A DNA stretch of 64,000 nt from contig JAIXOI010000035.1 of assembly GCA_027486795.1 (NCBI GenBank), positions 212,082-276,081 on the forward strand, written 5' to 3'. Shown piece by piece: positions 24,901 through 32,539 of the stretch (position 1 is the stretch's first letter; every line of letters starts with the position of its first letter). Made by a program: the position numbers and the translations under genes. The notes beneath the pieces are model-generated. The model had not been told where the DNA came from, ran no database searches, and was given only the letters and a program-made list of their open reading frames with translations. Origin of the DNA: Sphingobacteriales bacterium (GTDB lineage Bacteria > Bacteroidota > Bacteroidia > Chitinophagales > CAIOSU01).

Positions 24901-27670
24901 TTGTGCTATCGCAGCCGTTTAAATCAAATGCTGTAAGACTTACTGAGTATGTTCCCTCTTGAGTGTAAATATGCGTTGGGTTGCTTAGGGTACTGGTATC
25001 ACCATCCCCAAAATTCCAAAGGAAGGATAATGTTGAGCCAATCGAAGTATTGGTAAAATTCGTTGGAGCACCAACACAACTTAAGGTGTCGCCAGTAAAT
25101 GCTGGTCTTGGAAAGGTTGGTCTTATGTAATTTGAGCGCTGTATCGTATGGGTGCAGCCGTTAGCGTCGGTTACGGTAAGTCCAACACGGTAGCTACCAA
25201 TTGAATCGTAAACATGCGAAGGGTTTTGTGCAATACTGCTATCTCCGTCGCCGAAATTCCATGACCAACGAACTATGGGCGACATGAACGAAGTAGAAGA
25301 ATCACCGAACTGAACCGGAAGTGGCGCACAGCCTGTGGTTGGGCCTCCAGCATAGTTAGCTGTAGGGCCCAATACGGTAATGTAAGCAGGGCGAAAAAGC
25401 GTATCCCTACAACCATTTGCATCGGTAATAATCAAGCGCGCGTCATAAATACCAGGAGTGGTAAAAGTAAATGTAGGATTCCTGAGGTTCGATGTCAAGG
25501 TTCCTACCCTCCATGCATAACTAGCCGCATCAATAGAGCTATCTCTGAAAGTAGTAGTAAATGGACGACAACCTGTTACCGCATCAGCACTAAAATTGGA
25601 AACTGGGTCAGTAATTCTAATGGATAGCGCTTCAACGTCAAAACACTGATTAACGGTATCTTCTACCGTTAGTGTAGGAGCGTATGTGCCCCTAGCCGCA
25701 AAAGTATGCACGGTGTTTTGCGAATTGCTAGTAGTTCCGTCGCCAAAGCTCCAGAACCAAGTATCTGGTGCTAAAGAGTTATCTGTAAATGATATCGTGT
25801 ATGGATTGGCACAGTTGCGAGCAATGGTAAAGCGCGCATCTGGCGGAGAAATGTATACATAATCCTGTTTAATAATGGTGTCGCGGCAGCCGTTGTGGCC
25901 TACAATAAGCCTCACATCAAAATAACCTGTATCAGAGTAGCTATAGGTAGGATCTTGATCTAGGGCAGTGCCTCCGTCGCCAAAATCCCAGAACCACTCA
26001 TTTGCATTATTCGACGATAAATCGCTAAATACAATTGGCGAGTAAAGACAGATAGAAGTATCGGTGGAGGTAAACTCACCAGTAGGTTTGCTACCTGCGC
26101 GAATGTAACTATTGCGCACCACAGTATCGGTGCAACCTTCGGCGTTAAAAATGATTAATGTAATGTCGTAAACACTATCTTGTGTAAATACATGCGAAGG
26201 GTTTTGTTGGGTACTTATTTGTCCATCGCCAAAATCCCAGAACCAACCAACCACTGGGCTGTTGCTTATTGACGAATCGCTGGTGAAGTTAACCAGCAAT
26301 GGTGAGCAGCCGCGGGTAGTATCGGCATGTATAATAGCTTCAGGTGCAGCAATTTTTACCATACCTGGTATAGTAAAGGAACTAACACAACTGTCAACGT
26401 TCATTACAGTTAAAGTGACATCAAATGTATCTAATGAAGTGTAAGTGTGTGAAGGGTTTTGCAAAGTGCTGGTTGCGCTATCCCCAAAACTCCAAAACCA
26501 CGATACCGCGTTCAATGAGCTATCATGAAACTGAACCGTTAGCGGAACATTGCACGAAAGCAAATTGCTACCACCAAAATTGGCGATTGGCGATGGGCTA
26601 ACGGTAATGTAGGATGTGTATGTTACGCTATCGGCACATGAACTTGAGTTTGCCGAAAAAAGAGAAACCGTATAGGTTCCCGCTGCAGCATAGCTATGCA
26701 ATGGGTTCTCAACTGTGTCGGTAGTTCCATCCCCAAAATCCCAATGCCAGATGTTTGGGTTGGAAGTTGATAAATCGGTAAACTGAATTGGGGCACCAAC
26801 ACAACCGTTGGTTACATCGCTGGTGAAGTTTGTTACCAAATCTTCGATAGCAATAAAGCCTGGTTTCAATATCGTATCTCTGCAACCCATAGAGTTGCGA
26901 ATAATGAGCGAAACATCGTAAACACCAGCACTGCTGTAGCTAACCAAAGGATTTGCTGTGCTAGCGCTGGTTGCATTACCAAAATTCCATTGGTAAGATA
27001 TTGGCAAACTTGACTGCGTAAGATTGGTAAACTGCACACTCAACGGTGGGTTACAGGCCGATTGAATATTACTTGTAAAATCGGCATTAATTTCAGAAGA
27101 AATATTGATTACGTTACTTAGCGTTTTTTGGCTCTCGCAACCATTTAAATCTCTGGTAATTAATGTAACTGAATAACTACCGCCTTGAGAGTAGGTATTA
27201 CAAGGCTGCGGTGCAGTACTGCTATGACCATCACCAAAATCCCATATCCAGCTAGATATAGGTGCATCACCAACAACTGTAGAATCTAAAAAGCAAATCT
27301 CTGCGGGTGCACAACCAGTTACGGCACTGGTAACAAAATTTGCTTCTGGATTTTTGAAAACCTGAAGATAATTTGTTTTAGTAATTGTATCACTGGTTAC
27401 CCCATCAGATACAATCAAAGTGATTGTTTTGTAACCTGGGGTAAGATAAATAGCCCCTGGATTTTTCTGGGTTGATACGTTACCGTTACCTAGCGACCAC
27501 TTCCAAGAAGTGATATTGCCTGTTGATTGATCGGTAAACCTTACAAGTAATGGACTGCAGGATGAAGTTTTGTCGGCCGTAAAATCGGCATGCACCTGAG
27601 CGTAAGCATTGGTGCCTGACATTACTAAAAGCCACAGGATGGCAAGCGCCAGCCGTTGAATGGGTTTCAT
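21953..27670 (-). CDS. Giant PKD/Ig-like repeat protein with type B T9SS (CHU_C) domain
   Basis: 1905 residues. A signal peptide (LALAILWLLVMSGTNAYAQ) is followed by about 15 PKD domains, each with a W-x-FGDG-like core (WDFGDGHSSTAPQP, WNFGDGDSSIAQNP and so on) and paired cysteines. Roughly seven Ig-like domains come next (residues ~1290-1810), recognisable by the pattern CxGExxxLxAxGGxxYxW and CxxCxxxxxxP. The last ~90 residues are the gliding-motility-associated C-terminal domain (FVPNTFTPNRDGNNDVL, YEVFDRWGNLVY-like, ending VTRQGNVTLMK), the type B T9SS signal. It is a secreted, extended, probably disulfide-stabilised stalk or adhesin. There is no enzyme domain. A PorP/SprF partner is not adjacent here. 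Confidence 0.92.
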   Translation of the reverse strand: MKPIQRLALAILWLLVMSGTNAYAQVHADFTADKTSSCSPLLVRFTDQSTGNITSWKWSLGNGNVSTQKNPGAIYLTPGYKTITLIVSDGVTSDTITKTNYLQVFKNPEANFVTSAVTGCAPAEICFLDSTVVGDAPISSWIWDFGDGHSSTAPQPCNTYSQGGSYSVTLITRDLNGCESQKTLSNVINISSEINADFTSNIQSACNPPLSVQFTNLTQSSLPISYQWNFGNATSASTANPLVSYSSAGVYDVSLIIRNSMGCRDTILKPGFIAIEDLVTNFTSDVTNGCVGAPIQFTDLSTSNPNIWHWDFGDGTTDTVENPLHSYAAAGTYTVSLFSANSSSCADSVTYTSYITVSPSPIANFGGSNLLSCNVPLTVQFHDSSLNAVSWFWSFGDSATSTLQNPSHTYTSLDTFDVTLTVMNVDSCVSSFTIPGMVKIAAPEAIIHADTTRGCSPLLVNFTSDSSISNSPVVGWFWDFGDGQISTQQNPSHVFTQDSVYDITLIIFNAEGCTDTVVRNSYIRAGSKPTGEFTSTDTSICLYSPIVFSDLSSNNANEWFWDFGDGGTALDQDPTYSYSDTGYFDVRLIVGHNGCRDTIIKQDYVYISPPDARFTIARNCANPYTISFTDNSLAPDTWFWSFGDGTTSNSQNTVHTFAARGTYAPTLTVEDTVNQCFDVEALSIRITDPVSNFSADAVTGCRPFTTTFRDSSIDAASYAWRVGTLTSNLRNPTFTFTTPGIYDARLIITDANGCRDTLFRPAYITVLGPTANYAGGPTTGCAPLPVQFGDSSTSFMSPIVRWSWNFGDGDSSIAQNPSHVYDSIGSYRVGLTVTDANGCTHTIQRSNYIRPTFPRPAFTGDTLSCVGAPTNFTNTSIGSTLSFLWNFGDGDTSTLSNPTHIYTQEGTYSVSLTAFDLNGCDSTITRTSYVVVQNPSADFTADSTSVPCPPLLVNFTDLSSNDIVAWEWHFGDNSTVSNLKNPSHLYLTPGNFTVTLITTNRKGCQDTTVKADFVVVLGPNGNFTFTPRNACINNEVFFTATTTNTAVRTWDFGDGIVQNAGDSVLHSYANYGVYYPVLILDDGLGCIVPVSSADSVVVGYINSNFGANKNYFCFNGSVTFTDSSIALPAITSRKWFFGDGDSSTAQNPTHYYAGPGAYDVMLITTNGNCIDTLLKPNYIVIDEGPLPSFDLSVISGCVPQLVSITNTTPAPGNIASWNWSFGNGGSDTVQNPIDQTYTSVGNYTIQLVVTSLSGCVDTATKLLPVHALPFVSAGNDTFVCFNDSVGLLASGAVSYQWSPSAGLSSTSVANPMAGPGVNMDYVVLGTDSNGCQSRDTVSVVVNPLPKGSITEDLAICIGESVELEAGGGTKYEWSPVATLNCDSCALVIATPLATTTYQVTITNQFKCTNVQDVTVTVNPYPTGVLSSVESICFGESIILESIGGTTQVWGPTAMLDCDTCAIVTATPNITTTYSVAVTNQYNCTVEDTVLVNVNPLPVVAVVGRTDICRGETIELVASGGATYSWTPATELTCDDCASPSLQPDSTNSYKVVVTTSFGCMDSTTHTVNVHDIPSVSTIDDVTLCEGDNIVLASSESLAARVEWSPALYLDDSSSLSPTLTPKATTTYTITVFTDQGCTASDNVAVTVIDKVMVSLDAVGELCYGESVQLNVDILQAGNQGVNYVWNPINYFNEQNTPDPILTPDTTRTYTLIAYSGSCIPDTQNVTVVVNPLPVLAEVEARNVVEGTPMSLNIPVLVGSANTYSWTPSYNLSCSDCERPSLVANQTENYSLLITDEKGCQDESTITINVIGRCGDDIFVPNTFTPNRDGNNDVLRVRGLTDNGLKIFRVFDRWGNLVYESNDINEGWNGIYNSKPLDPGVFVYYFEAVCTNGLSVTRQGNVTLMK

Positions 27671-27811
27671 GCTACTAGAGTTTGGTTAAGAGACGACCCT
27701 GAGAAGGTCACTGTCTTATACGGCTTGCAGCATATTAGGTTTCGGTTTGTTACAAAATATGTTCAAATAGTTTTACACTGGCGCGCTAAAAGGACAATTG
27801 ATGCAAAAAGC

Positions 27812-27843
27812 AAGGGGCCGCCTAAAATTTTAGGCAGCCCCTT
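27812..27843 (-). terminator. clpC Rho-independent terminator
   Basis: AAGGGGC-c-GCCTAAAA pairs with TTTTAGGC-a-GCCCCTT in a near-perfect 16-bp stem, followed on the minus strand by a T-rich tract. It lies 30 bases beyond the clpC stop. Confidence 0.88.
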
Positions 27844-27874
27844 AAAAGCTTCTTACAAACAAATTAAGCGGCAA

Positions 27875-30457
27875 TTACTTGCTATCGTCTTTTTTCTCGT
27901 CCTCTTGCTCTTCGCTTTTGGCTAGCTTCTTAGTGGCCTTAGCTTTTTTTATTACAATAGTAAGCTTGTCATCGGCCCCTATCCTATCTACTTGAAAAAT
28001 GTCGCCTTCTTTCACATTGGCACGTAATATTTCTTCAGCTAATGGATCTTCAAGATACTTCTGTATCGCGCGGTGCAATGGTCTAGCTCCAAATTGTGGG
28101 TCATAACCTTTCTCGGCTAAGAAATCCTTACCAGATTCGGTGAGTTCAATGATGTAACCCAAATCAGCAAGGCGCTTGTACACACCTTTCAATACGATAT
28201 CGATAATTTGGAAAATATCTTCTTTCTTAAGCGAATTGAAGATAATCACATCATCAATACGGTTCAAGAACTCGGGCGAGAAGGTCTTTTTCAATGCTTT
28301 CTCAATCACGCCCTTCTCATAGTCATCACCATTGCTCTCGCGGGTAGCAGTAGCAAAACCTATGCCCTTACCAAAGTCTTTCAACTGGCGAGCGCCAATG
28401 TTCGAGGTCATGATAATGAGCGTATTCTTGAAATCGATTTTGCGGCCCAAGCCATCGGTAAGCATACCATCGTCCAATACTTGCAACAACAGGTTGTAAA
28501 CATCAGGGTGTGCTTTTTCAATTTCATCCAAAAGAATCACTGAATATGGTTTACGGCGCACTTTCTCCGTCAATTGGCCACCTTCTTCGTAACCAACGTA
28601 TCCTGGAGGCGCTCCAATCAAACGAGTGATGGCAAATTTCTCCATGTACTCACTCATATCAATTCGGATTAGCGAATCTTCCGTATCGAATAAGTAACGT
28701 GACAAAGCACGGGCAAGTTCGGTTTTACCAACACCAGTTGGGCCTAAGAAAATGAACGTACCAATGGGTTTGCGTGGGTCCTTTAACCCTACCCTGTTGC
28801 GTTGTATTGCCTTAGTGATTTTTGCAATGGCATCGTCTTGTCCTATTACGGCTTTCTGCAAATCTTCTTTCATAGAAAGAAGCTTGATGCTCTCGCTCTG
28901 TGCAATACGATTTACCGGTATACCGGTCATCATGGCTACTACTTCGGCTATATCCTCTTCATTAACCGGATACTTTTTGTTCTTGGTTTCCTCTTCCCAG
29001 TCAACTTTCGCTTTTTCTAAGTCATCCAAAAGTTTCTTTTCACTGTCGCGCAAGCGGGCAGCCTCTTCGTATTTCTGGCTCTTAACTACCTGATTTTTCT
29101 GAACCTTAATATCTTCAATCTTTTTCTCAAGATCGATAATGGTTTCCGGTACGTGGATGTTCTTTAAGTGAACGCGAGCACCCACTTCGTCCATTACATC
29201 AATAGCCTTGTCTGGGAAGAAACGATCGGTAATATACCTTGCGCTCAACTTCACGGTAGCATTAATAGCATCTTCAGAATAGGCTACATTATGAAAATCT
29301 TCGTACTTAGGCTTGATGTTGTTCAGGATGTGAATCGTTTCTTCAGGAGAAGGCGGATCGATAATCACCTTCTGGAAACGACGATCCAAAGCACCATCCT
29401 TCTCAATATATTGGCGGTATTCATCCAAAGTAGATGCACCGATGCATTGCAATTCACCACGTGCTAGTGCTGGCTTAAAGATGTTACTAGCATCCAATGA
29501 GCCGGTGGCACCACCAGCGCCAACTATAGTATGTATCTCATCAATAAACAAGATAACGTCGCGATTCTTTTCAAGCTCATTCATAATGGCTTTCATGCGC
29601 TCCTCAAACTGGCCACGATATTTGGTACCAGCTACAAGGGCCGCTAAATCGAGCATTACGATTCGCTTATCAAACAACACGCGAGAAACCTGACGCTTAA
29701 TAATGCGCAGCGCTAAGCCTTCTACAATAGCGGTTTTACCCACACCTGGTTCACCAATCAATATCGGGTTGTTCTTTTTACGGCGACTCAATATTTGACT
29801 TACTCGCTCAATTTCGGTAGCGCGGCCAACTATCGCATCTAGCGTACCCTCTTCTGCCAATTTTGTCACGTCTCTGCCAAAATTGTCAAGCACAGGGGTT
29901 TTGCTTTTTGCGGCGCCTTGCTTTTTACCTGCGGCACCACCAGCACCGTAGCTTCGGCGCTCTTCTTCGTCGTAACTTTCCTCGTCTCCTTGGTCGCCAG
30001 AAAGCTCATCTCTTATTTCGTGTTTCACGTAGTCTAGTTCTGCTTTAAAAACATCATAGTCTATATCAAACTGTTTTAGCAGTTGAGTAGCTATGTTGTC
30101 GGGATTCTTTAATATTGATAGCAACAAATGCTCGGTGCCAATAACATCACTCTTAAGCACCTTGGCTTCCAGAACGGTTATTTTCAATACCTTTTCTGCC
30201 TGCTTAGTTAATGGCAAGCTACCAGCGTTATAGGCGTTTTTGGCCACCTTATCCCTAATAGCTTCTTCCACGTTCTTGCGAAGACGAGGAACATCAACAT
30301 CCAATGATTTCATAACACGTATTGCCATACCTTCACCCTCGCGGATGAGGCCTAACAGCAAATGCTCTATTCCTATATAGTCGTGTCCTAATCGGAGCGC
30401 CTCTTCCCTACTGAAGGAAATTACCTCTTTAACCCTGGGCGAAAATTTTGAATCCAT
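27875..30457 (-). CDS. clpC: ATP-dependent Clp protease ATP-binding subunit ClpC
   Basis: 860 residues. An AAA+ unfoldase that feeds substrates to ClpP. Two Clp_N repeats occupy residues ~1-150 ([30 protein letters not shown]). The first ATPase has Walker [10 protein letters not shown] (K241), and a UVR-type coiled middle region lies around 430-480 ([16 protein letters not shown]). The second ATPase has GPTGVGKTE near 590, the ClpP-contacting region follows, and the Clp C-terminal domain ends ~835 with an unusual Lys/Glu-rich tail ([20 protein letters not shown]). The UVR motif identifies ClpC rather than ClpB. The tail is probably disordered. Transcribed alone with its own terminator. Confidence 0.96.
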   Translation of the reverse strand: MDSKFSPRVKEVISFSREEALRLGHDYIGIEHLLLGLIREGEGMAIRVMKSLDVDVPRLRKNVEEAIRDKVAKNAYNAGSLPLTKQAEKVLKITVLEAKVLKSDVIGTEHLLLSILKNPDNIATQLLKQFDIDYDVFKAELDYVKHEIRDELSGDQGDEESYDEEERRSYGAGGAAGKKQGAAKSKTPVLDNFGRDVTKLAEEGTLDAIVGRATEIERVSQILSRRKKNNPILIGEPGVGKTAIVEGLALRIIKRQVSRVLFDKRIVMLDLAALVAGTKYRGQFEERMKAIMNELEKNRDVILFIDEIHTIVGAGGATGSLDASNIFKPALARGELQCIGASTLDEYRQYIEKDGALDRRFQKVIIDPPSPEETIHILNNIKPKYEDFHNVAYSEDAINATVKLSARYITDRFFPDKAIDVMDEVGARVHLKNIHVPETIIDLEKKIEDIKVQKNQVVKSQKYEEAARLRDSEKKLLDDLEKAKVDWEEETKNKKYPVNEEDIAEVVAMMTGIPVNRIAQSESIKLLSMKEDLQKAVIGQDDAIAKITKAIQRNRVGLKDPRKPIGTFIFLGPTGVGKTELARALSRYLFDTEDSLIRIDMSEYMEKFAITRLIGAPPGYVGYEEGGQLTEKVRRKPYSVILLDEIEKAHPDVYNLLLQVLDDGMLTDGLGRKIDFKNTLIIMTSNIGARQLKDFGKGIGFATATRESNGDDYEKGVIEKALKKTFSPEFLNRIDDVIIFNSLKKEDIFQIIDIVLKGVYKRLADLGYIIELTESGKDFLAEKGYDPQFGARPLHRAIQKYLEDPLAEEILRANVKEGDIFQVDRIGADDKLTIVIKKAKATKKLAKSEEQEDEKKDDSK

Positions 30458-30735
30458 ATCCCTTCTGTGTGTCTAAAAATTATGCCATACTGCAAACCAC
30501 GACAAATTGTCCTTTGCTTTTAACGCCAATATGTACCCCCAAGTTACAAAAGTAATATGGCAATGTAAACAAAAGCTTTACTAAGGTAGGCCTAGCCTGC
30601 CGTTTTGCCAAATATCTACACTCGGGGTTATCCACAAATATTAGGTTGACAGATAAAATTATTGTATTATTAGCCTATCAAGCCAAAAAGTACTAATTTT
30701 ATGGCGGAAACATACTGATAACGCAGGAACCACCA

Positions 30736-31107
30736 ATGAAGTTTAGCATAGACAAGAAAGATAAGTATTGCCTTTTCAAGCTTGAGGACGAAAAGCTCAA
30801 CACCTTGAACGCGCCGAAATTGAAATCGGAATTGGTGATATTGAATGCCAGCGGAGTAAGGAACATTATCCTTGACCTTTCAGACGTAAATTTTGTCGAC
30901 TCTTCTGGGTTGAGTGCCATTCTTATTGGCAATCGCTTGTGCAAGAACGTGAATGGTTCTTTTGTTGTTACTCGTATGAACGACTATGTATCTAAGTTGA
31001 TCAAAATTTCCCAGCTCGATTCCATTCTCAACATTATGCCTACCATTGAAGAGGCTGCTGATTTTGTATTGATGGAAGAATTAGAGCGGGACTTGAAAGG
31101 AAACTAA
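30736..31107 (+). CDS. STAS domain protein, anti-sigma factor antagonist type
   Basis: 123 residues, a single STAS domain with the conserved phospho-site region VDSSGLSAILIG (serines ~56-57) and FVVTRMNDYVSKLI after it. Such proteins bind and release anti-sigma kinases when dephosphorylated, but no anti-sigma kinase gene is nearby, so the partner is unknown. It ends three bases before the rnz start, suggesting co-transcription. Bacteroidota commonly place a STAS protein directly before ribonuclease Z. Confidence 0.88.
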   Translation: MKFSIDKKDKYCLFKLEDEKLNTLNAPKLKSELVILNASGVRNIILDLSDVNFVDSSGLSAILIGNRLCKNVNGSFVVTRMNDYVSKLIKISQLDSILNIMPTIEEAADFVLMEELERDLKGN

Positions 31108-31110
31108 TGA

Positions 31111-32037
31111 ATGACCTTTGAGGTAACCATTCTTGGTAGCAACTCTGCAATACCTGCTAACGGCAGGAACCCTACTAGCCAAGTGCTTAATTTTAACGAA
31201 CGTTTGTTTTTAATTGACTGCGGCGAAGGCACTCAAATGCAGTTTAATAGATACAAAATCCGTTTCCACAAAATAAATCGCATCTTTATTAGCCACTTGC
31301 ATGGCGACCACTTTTTTGGACTCATAGGGTTGATAACTTCTTACAACCTAAATCATCGAACCGCTCCTTTACACATTTATGGCCCCGAAGGCTTAGATGA
31401 AGTCATAAACGTGCAACTACGGTACTGTAGCCGGCAGATAGATTTCGAAATTGTGTTTCATATTTTCGAGCCACAAAATGGTGCAGTAGTATTTGAGGAT
31501 ATGACCATGAAGGTTACCTCGTTGAGCATGATCCACCGCATTCCGTGTTCAGGCTTTATTTTCACGGAGAAGTTTGCAGAGCAAAACATCCGTAAAGAAA
31601 AGATAAAGCAATATAAAATTCCTTTCGAAGCTATAGGTGACATAAAAAAAGGTGCCGATTTGCAATTAGAAGATGGCACTATTATACCCAATGCTGAACT
31701 CACATTGCCACCACCCAAAGCAAGAAGCTATGCTTTTTGCACGGACACTTTATACAATGAGGAGCTGCTGCCGTACTTGCAAGGTGTAAACCTCTTATAT
31801 CACGAATCAACTTTTGATAAGACCCGCACTGAGCGTGCTTTAGAAACATTTCACTCCACTGCTGAACAAGCTGCCGAGATTGCTAGAAAAGCACAAGTGC
31901 ATAAACTGATAATTGGCCACTTTTCGTCGCGGTATCATGAGTACGACTTGGAGAATTTGCTAAAAGAAGCCCAAGCTGTTTTTCCAAGTACCCAATTGGC
32001 ATTGGAAGGATACACATTCCCAATAGAAAGAGTTTAA
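31111..32037 (+). CDS. rnz: Ribonuclease Z
   Basis: 308 residues, the tRNA 3' processing endonuclease of the metallo-beta-lactamase fold. The metal-binding motif is SHLHGDHFFGL near residue 65. Further metal ligands are IHRIPCSGFIF (~143), FCTDTLYN (~212) and the late HFSSRYHEYD (~268). Length and order of motifs match the short bacterial RNase Z. It trims the 3' trailer of tRNA precursors. It follows the STAS gene by three bases and converges on the ferredoxin gene. Confidence 0.94.
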   Translation: MTFEVTILGSNSAIPANGRNPTSQVLNFNERLFLIDCGEGTQMQFNRYKIRFHKINRIFISHLHGDHFFGLIGLITSYNLNHRTAPLHIYGPEGLDEVINVQLRYCSRQIDFEIVFHIFEPQNGAVVFEDMTMKVTSLSMIHRIPCSGFIFTEKFAEQNIRKEKIKQYKIPFEAIGDIKKGADLQLEDGTIIPNAELTLPPPKARSYAFCTDTLYNEELLPYLQGVNLLYHESTFDKTRTERALETFHSTAEQAAEIARKAQVHKLIIGHFSSRYHEYDLENLLKEAQAVFPSTQLALEGYTFPIERV

Positions 32038-32049
32038 AACGTACCTACC

Positions 32050-32364
32050 TTAGTTACCAGGTTTCAAATGAAACACGGCTCCCTCTAGTGATTCATGTAC
32101 GCGAATTTGACAAGTCAATCGGCTTTTGCCATTAGTAAAGGGAATATTATCCAACGTATCCGCTTCATCATCACCTATGGGGAACAGACTGGTATCGCCA
32201 TCGACAAAACAGTGGCAAGTGCCACAAAGTCCCATGCCGCCGCAAGTAGCCTCAATGGGGTAATCGTATGCCTTTAGCAATTCCATTACCGAAAGAGAAA
32301 CGTCCAACGGCCCTACAACATCTTGCGCCTCACCTTCGAATTCTACTTTAAAATGTACATCCAT
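32050..32364 (-). CDS. 2Fe-2S ferredoxin (adrenodoxin type)
   Basis: About 104 residues from MDVHFKVEFEG. The cluster ligands are in the order C-x5-C-x2-C (ATCGGMGLCGTC, residues ~38-46) and a fourth cysteine in SRLTCQIRV (~82), the adrenodoxin/[2Fe-2S] plant-like ferredoxin pattern. It would shuttle single electrons to an unidentified partner. The longer frame begins with TTG at 32376, which overlaps a TACTTTTG promoter element, so I use the ATG at 32364. Confidence 0.88.
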   Translation of the reverse strand: MDVHFKVEFEGEAQDVVGPLDVSLSVMELLKAYDYPIEATCGGMGLCGTCHCFVDGDTSLFPIGDDEADTLDNIPFTNGKSRLTCQIRVHESLEGAVFHLKPGN

Positions 32365-32373
32365 AATTAAGTA

Positions 32374-32381
32374 CAAAAGTA
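32374..32381 (-). promoter_or_regulatory. Ferredoxin -7 promoter element (TACTTTTG)
   Basis: Minus-strand TACTTTTG fits TAnnTTTG and ends nine bases before the ferredoxin ATG. There is no clear -33 partner. It argues against the upstream TTG as start. Confidence 0.45.
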
Positions 32382-32539
32382 CCGTTGGAGTTAAATAGGT
32401 TTAATGGCAAGCGTCAGTGATTTGCCTGATTTTGGTTAGGTGTACAGTACATTTTCAAAATCATCAATTACCAAACGCTTAGTTAACCGATTAACCAAAC
32501 AAACCCGTATTTTTACGCTACAAATTACCCCACACCGTT

